DNA of 64,000 nt from RPQJ01 sp963732415. GTDB taxonomy: Bacteria; Pseudomonadota; Gammaproteobacteria; Steroidobacterales; Steroidobacteraceae. The notes under the pieces were generated by a model. That model was not told where the DNA came from. It ran no database searches and saw nothing but the letters and a program-made list of their open reading frames with translations. Where the stretch lies: the NCBI GenBank assembly GCA_963732415.1, contig CAVSZK010000019.1:868001-932000 (forward strand), read 5' to 3'. Numbering within the stretch: the first letter of the stretch is position 1; each line of letters begins with the position of its first letter. This document shows positions 60,063 through 64,000 of the stretch, in pieces. Both the position numbers and the translations under genes were made by a program.

Positions 60063-60983
60063 CTACCCGGGCTCGAGACCCGGCGAATAGAAGACCTGCC
60101 CCTGGTTGTCGACGATCACCGCCTCGACGTCGCCGACCCGCCGCACATACGCCATGCCGCGCTCGACCCCGAGTATGAAAACGGGCTTGGTGAGGCCGTC
60201 GGTGCGGGTCGCGTTCGGACCGATGATGGTGACGCTGCGGACGTCGGACGGTGACTTGCCCGTGCCAGGCACCAGGATGTGATGGTGTCGCACACCATCC
60301 TGCTCGAAGAAGCGCTCGTAGTCGCCGGAGGTCGATATCGCCTCGTCGGCGAGCGGGATGCGCGTGACCACGACGCCGTCCCGGCGCGGGTCGCGAATGC
60401 CAACGATCCATGGCTTGCCGCGGCGGTCCCCGAGCAGCCGGGTGTCGCCGCCGGCATTGACCATCGCGTGTTGAATGCCAAGTGCGCGCAGGATCTCGAC
60501 GCCGCGATCGACTGCCCAGCCCTTGGCAAATCCTCCCAGGTCGATGCGCATGCCCGGCCGCAGGAAGCGGATCGTGCGCGCCTCGCGATCGACCTGCAGC
60601 TGGCGATAGTCGATCGACTGCAGCGCCGCGGCGATCTGCTCCTCGGTCGGGTGCAGCTGCGCGCGGTAATCGTAGAGATAGCCCACGCTCGCGTAGGTGA
60701 TGTCGAAAATGCCGTCGCTCAACCGCGAGTACTCGAGGGACTTCTCCACCACGTCGATGATGTCGCCATCAACCTGCACAGGCCTGTCGTATGCATGCGC
60801 GTTGACCTGCGACAGCTGGCTCTCCGGCTTGTAGGTGCTCATCAGCCGGTCGGTGCGATGCATGTCGGCCATGACCGCGTCGATACCGCGCTCCGCCACG
60901 AGCGGGTCGGTCGCCCAGAGTTCCACGGCGATCCGGGTACCCATGATCGCTTCTTCGCGCTGGTACCAATTTCCACTCGACAT
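60063..60983 (-). CDS. apbE: FAD:protein FMN transferase ApbE
   Basis: 306 residues from the ATG at 60983. ApbE attaches FMN covalently to Thr or Ser of exported flavoproteins, such as NqrB, NqrC, RnfG and NosR. Family motifs are YQREEAIMGTRIAVELW at the start, MSTYKPESQLSQVN, DLGGFAKGWAVDRGVEIL, VNAGGDTRLLG, STSGDYERFF and ATRTDGLTKPVFILG (Mg site). Most ApbE proteins are lipoproteins or exported; no signal peptide is visible from this start. It lies 10 nt after the methyltransferase gene and ends at a terminator before the riboswitch. Confidence 0.92.
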   Translation of the reverse strand: MSSGNWYQREEAIMGTRIAVELWATDPLVAERGIDAVMADMHRTDRLMSTYKPESQLSQVNAHAYDRPVQVDGDIIDVVEKSLEYSRLSDGIFDITYASVGYLYDYRAQLHPTEEQIAAALQSIDYRQLQVDREARTIRFLRPGMRIDLGGFAKGWAVDRGVEILRALGIQHAMVNAGGDTRLLGDRRGKPWIVGIRDPRRDGVVVTRIPLADEAISTSGDYERFFEQDGVRHHHILVPGTGKSPSDVRSVTIIGPNATRTDGLTKPVFILGVERGMAYVRRVGDVEAVIVDNQGQVFYSPGLEPG

Positions 60984-60993
60984 CAAGGCACGC

Positions 60994-62368
60994 TCACGGG
61001 CGCCACGGCGCCTGCGCCTCCGTGAACAGGCGCTGCAGGAACCCGCGAACAGCCGGAAGGGCCTCGTCCGCCGGCAACAAGCGCTCACGCACCAGTATTT
61101 CGGCGATGTCGCGCAGCGTGCGCTGGCCATCGATCAGCGACGCGACGAAGGAATGGACGCGCATCGCCAGGACCTGGCTCTCGACCTGCGGCAGCATCGG
61201 CACCGGCACATCGTCCTGCTCGAGCCAGCGTGGTGCGTTGCGATGCGGCGCCGGCGGCGCGACCCGTCTCATGCACCATGGCGCTGAAGGTCACCAGTCG
61301 CTCCATGCGGCCGTTTCGACTGGCCGGGGACGCCAGGTACGGGACCACCTCCTCATGCAACTCGATATCGCCGAAGCCGGCGGCATCGAGGATCGCCGGA
61401 AGCTCGTCGATCGAATAGCAGCGCGCTGGATCGCCGTGCTGGAAGAACAGCGAACCGCTGTTGACCCAGCGACCCCCCGGCTTGAGCCACTGGTTCAACC
61501 TGGCCGCAAACGACGCGAAGTCCTCGTCGAGGATGTCGATCAACCACGGCGTGACCACGGTATCGAAAGCGCCTGCCGCAAACGGCGCCTGCGAGGCATC
61601 GGCCACGACCGGCCACAGGCCGGGCGGCGCCGGCGCCGGCGCGTGCAGGTCGCGCAACAATGCCTGGCAGCCAAGATCGCGCGGGGCCAGAGGGAACTCG
61701 TGGAGTTCGACGTGCTCGCCGGCGAACATCCGGCGCGCGACGATCATCATCAGCGGATTCAGGTCCGCGGCAATCGTCGCGATCGGGCCGCGGCGAACGT
61801 GCAGGTCGTAGGCAAGCCGCCCCGCACCGCATCCGGGCACGAGCATCCGGCCAGGATTCGCCGCGCCGAGCGCCCGGTCCACGGCGGCGTAGGCCGCTTC
61901 ATTCTCCTCGGAGCCCCAGCACCAGTCGCGGTGCAGGTTGGCGTAGTAACTGGTGAGTCCCTGCCCTGCCGGCAGCGGCAAACCAAGCGCCCGATAGGTT
62001 TCGGGCACGGCGGCTGCGGCGGCCACGTCGAGTGGCGCAAGCAGCGACGACAGTCGTCGCGCGTGGTCGCTGCAGGCGCTGGAAAGGAGCTTCAGACGAT
62101 TGCGGGTCGCCGCCAGCGTGACGCCAGGCCCGAGTGCCGCACGGTAACGCGCCGCCTGGGCCTCGAGCCCGGTGGTGAATGCACGCATGCGTGTGCGCCA
62201 CTCGCCCAGCGTCGCCTGCGGCTCGGCGCAGAGCCACGGGATGCCGTCCACGAACGGGTATTGCGCGCCGCACGCCTCGCAGCGCGCTTCGGTGCCGGGA
62301 GCGAGCCGTCCGCTGCAACGCGGGCAGCTGAGCAGCGTCCAGCGATCGATTTCGGGTGCCCTGTTCAA
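60994..62368 (-). pseudogene. Zinc-ribbon methyltransferase with PqqD-like tail, frameshifted
   Basis: The frame from 62368 starts with a Trm112-like zinc ribbon (LLSCPRCSGRL, RCEACGAQYPFVDGIPW), then a class I methyltransferase with motif I MLVPGCGAGRLAYDL, HRDWCWGSEENEAAY and LKPGGRWVNSGSLFF, related in my reading to N2227/carnosine methyltransferases. At about 61265-61272 the frame shifts by one base. In the new frame TRRVAPPAPHRN leads to a PqqD-like winged helix (SFVASLIDGQRTLRDIAEIL) ending at 60994. The span of 1375 nt is one more than a multiple of 3, consistent with one inserted base; about 457 residues when corrected. Confidence 0.75.
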
Positions 62369-62379
62369 GGGACCCGAGT

Positions 62380-64000
62380 CTAGCCGATCGTGCCGCTCAC
62401 CACCGGGTTGAACGCGATCAGGCTGTCCTGCAGCGCCGGGGACCCGAGGCCGTGGCCCGGGAACTTCTGCCCGAACTGCCCCTGCTCACCGTGCAGCGCC
62501 ATGTAGTTGAGCACCACGGTCTCGACCAGCAGGTTGACGTTGTTGGCCGCGGGACTCGAGGCCGTCTCCACCGACGCATCGGGGCGGAAGTACCCGATCT
62601 GCTGGTGCCGTGCCGTGCCGGCGTTGCCCGAGCTGAGCAGCTGCGGCCGCCCCTGCGGGTTGTAGACCAGGAAGAACGAAGCGCCCGTGGACTGGTTGTC
62701 GCTGGTCCACATGAACTTGCCGCGGCCATCGACGCTGCTGTCCACCTGGCCACTGGCCGAGATCGAGCCGTCGGAGAAGACGTACAGCATCAGCGGCATG
62801 CCGCGCCGCGCCGCGTACTCCAGGCACGCGCCCATGCAACGTCCCGCACGAAGGTCGCGCAGTTCGCCGGTCGAGCGCCCCTGGCCGTGATAGTCGTAGC
62901 CGCCGAGCGTGATCGTGCCCGCCCCTGCGTAGCCGGACAGCACCATCTTCATCACCGCAGCGGTCTTGCGGAACTCGGCGTCGCCGTTGTACTCGGCCGG
63001 GCTGAAGACACCACCGGCACCTACGATGTCCTGGTCGAGGTCCGGATTGAGGCTGGTGGGATCGCCGAAGCGGTCCACCACGTCCGCCGCCTTCACGTAT
63101 CCGCAGTTCACCAGGTCGCGCACGACCTCGTCGCGCGTGACGGTGGTCTTCTTCGGGTCCAACCAGGGCTGCTTCGGGTCGACCATCTGCAGCTTTCGAT
63201 TGCTGATGCGCTCTACCGACTCCATCACGGCCACCGTGTCGTCCACGCTCAGCAGGCTCGCAAGCTGGCCGGTATCAACGAGGCCCGTGACGTCGCTGGC
63301 CCGGTCCACCTTGGTCGGGCGCACCGACAGGTCGATCAAGCCGGCCGGTGCCATGGAGTTGCCGCCCGAATCCGACGCACGTGAGCCGATCAGCGTCGCA
63401 AGCGATCCACCCGCTCCAGCCTTGTAGATCCCGTACATGGGATTGTGCGGGTTGTTCCCGGTGTCGTTTTCCGAACGTGCCGCGATGACGGCGCCGTTGA
63501 TCGAGGCAGCCGTTGCAGGCGAGACACGATCCATGATGCCGCGCAGGAATGCGCTGTCGGAATGGAACGCGAGGCCCAGGCTGGTGTCGGTGAAGCTGGT
63601 GCCGGTCGCGGAATTGGTCATGCTGGGCAGCATGTCGCCCGGCAGGCCCATCTTTCCGTAGCCGGCCGTGCTCAGGAAGTCGAGCTGCCCGCCCGGCCCG
63701 CCGATCAGCACGTTCGAGCCGACCATGTTTGCGCCACCGGCCAGGTCGATGCAGATGAACGGGATCTTGCCTGCGCCGAGGACCGAGATGCCGCAACTGT
63801 TTCTGAGTGCCTGCAGGTCGGGCGACAGTGCGGCCATGGCCGCGCGCGGATCCGCAAACAGGCTGAAGATTGTCGGCGCGACGACCGTTCCGAGGCCCGC
63901 CGTCAATCCCTGGGCGATGAAATCGCGGCGCGTGATCGGGCGCTTGTGGCCGAGCGCGTGCCGGATCGGTTCATCCAGGCCCAGTCGCCGTGGGGGTGCC
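62380..64000 (-). CDS. Tat-exported DUF1501-like protein, start beyond the edge
   Basis: The minus-strand frame is open to the right edge. Near it is a Tat signal, HKRPITRRDFIAQGLTAGLG, preceded by at least 20 residues (GLDEPIRHAL), so the true start lies at or beyond 64000. The mature part has PFICIDLAGGANMVGSNVLI, GGYDYHGQGRSTGELRDLRA and MPLMLYVFSDGSISA, resembling the alkaline-phosphatase-superfamily DUF1501 proteins that are exported folded. The function of these proteins is unknown; they often occur beside DUF1800 proteins. It is upstream of the methyltransferase by 11 nt. Confidence 0.75.
   Translation of the reverse strand, partial: APPRRLGLDEPIRHALGHKRPITRRDFIAQGLTAGLGTVVAPTIFSLFADPRAAMAALSPDLQALRNSCGISVLGAGKIPFICIDLAGGANMVGSNVLIGGPGGQLDFLSTAGYGKMGLPGDMLPSMTNSATGTSFTDTSLGLAFHSDSAFLRGIMDRVSPATAASINGAVIAARSENDTGNNPHNPMYGIYKAGAGGSLATLIGSRASDSGGNSMAPAGLIDLSVRPTKVDRASDVTGLVDTGQLASLLSVDDTVAVMESVERISNRKLQMVDPKQPWLDPKKTTVTRDEVVRDLVNCGYVKAADVVDRFGDPTSLNPDLDQDIVGAGGVFSPAEYNGDAEFRKTAAVMKMVLSGYAGAGTITLGGYDYHGQGRSTGELRDLRAGRCMGACLEYAARRGMPLMLYVFSDGSISASGQVDSSVDGRGKFMWTSDNQSTGASFFLVYNPQGRPQLLSSGNAGTARHQQIGYFRPDASVETASSPAANNVNLLVETVVLNYMALHGEQGQFGQKFPGHGLGSPALQDSLIAFNPVVSGTIG

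Noticed and set aside
60994..61272. PqqD-like segment as an independent gene starting at the ATG at 61272
   Set aside because: It would overlap the methyltransferase frame by nearly 190 nt, no ribosome binding site is evident, and a one-base correction fuses the two into one sensible protein.
1..64000. CRISPR arrays, prophage, insertion sequences, toxin-antitoxin pairs
   Set aside because: No regular spacer-repeat pattern, phage structural gene, transposase or typical toxin-antitoxin pair was seen on either strand.

Overview
This is GC-rich DNA with the housekeeping genes, TonB-dependent receptors and type IV pilin genes of a Gram-negative gammaproteobacterium. From general knowledge, the order minor pilins - ispH - lspA - ileS - ribF - murJ - rpsT - obgE - rpmA - rplU - ispB matches the Pseudomonas aeruginosa chromosome closely. 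Here fkpB is absent between lspA and ispH, and pilY1 is absent from the pilin operon. The genus cannot be set from this window; lineages related to Steroidobacter, Woeseia or Xanthomonadales are plausible. I see no phage, insertion sequence or CRISPR array.

Layout. 1-11.3 kb: an LpxL-type acyltransferase fragment, a CadC-like regulator divergent from a TonB-dependent receptor, a secreted beta-helix-like protein, two tandem paralogous lipoproteins with a von Willebrand A-like region, a cupin and a small exported protein. 11.3-25.8 kb: tRNA-Thr, a Fur-family regulator, fimT-pilV-pilW-pilX-pilE, then the conserved ispH-to-ispB block and tRNA-Pro. 25.9-34.9 kb: one-carbon and central metabolism (folD-fhs, a Nudix hydrolase, a histone-H1-like protein, ppc, a class III CoA-transferase). 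34.9-45.9 kb: mixed accessory genes (SYLF protein, two methyltransferases, an M20-like hydrolase, rhodanese and GFA proteins, a LysR regulator divergent from the bicarbonate transporter sbtA, a Tat-exported amidohydrolase, msrA, a MarC protein).

46-50.4 kb holds a divergent pair that are both frameshifted: a patatin/Omp85 (PlpD-type) protein and a TonB-dependent receptor. From about 60.0 down to 50.5 kb, on the minus strand, lies the most interesting feature. A cyclic-di-GMP-I (GEMM) riboswitch aptamer directly abuts the start codon of a nine-gene operon whose genes mostly overlap by 4 nt. The operon encodes a TlpA-like thioredoxin, a small exported coiled-coil protein, two large periplasmic TPR proteins, a small exported protein, an ExbB/TolQ channel, two different ExbD/TolR proteins and a TonB/AgmX-like transducer. 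The parts list resembles the proton-channel and TPR core of the Myxococcus Agl-Glt/Nfs machinery more than an iron-uptake TonB system. I infer an envelope-spanning, proton-driven machine whose production is set by c-di-GMP. The window ends with apbE, a frameshifted methyltransferase with a zinc ribbon and a PqqD-like tail, and a Tat-exported DUF1501-like protein running off the edge.

Three genes carry apparent single-base insertions, so either local decay or residual assembly errors must be considered.
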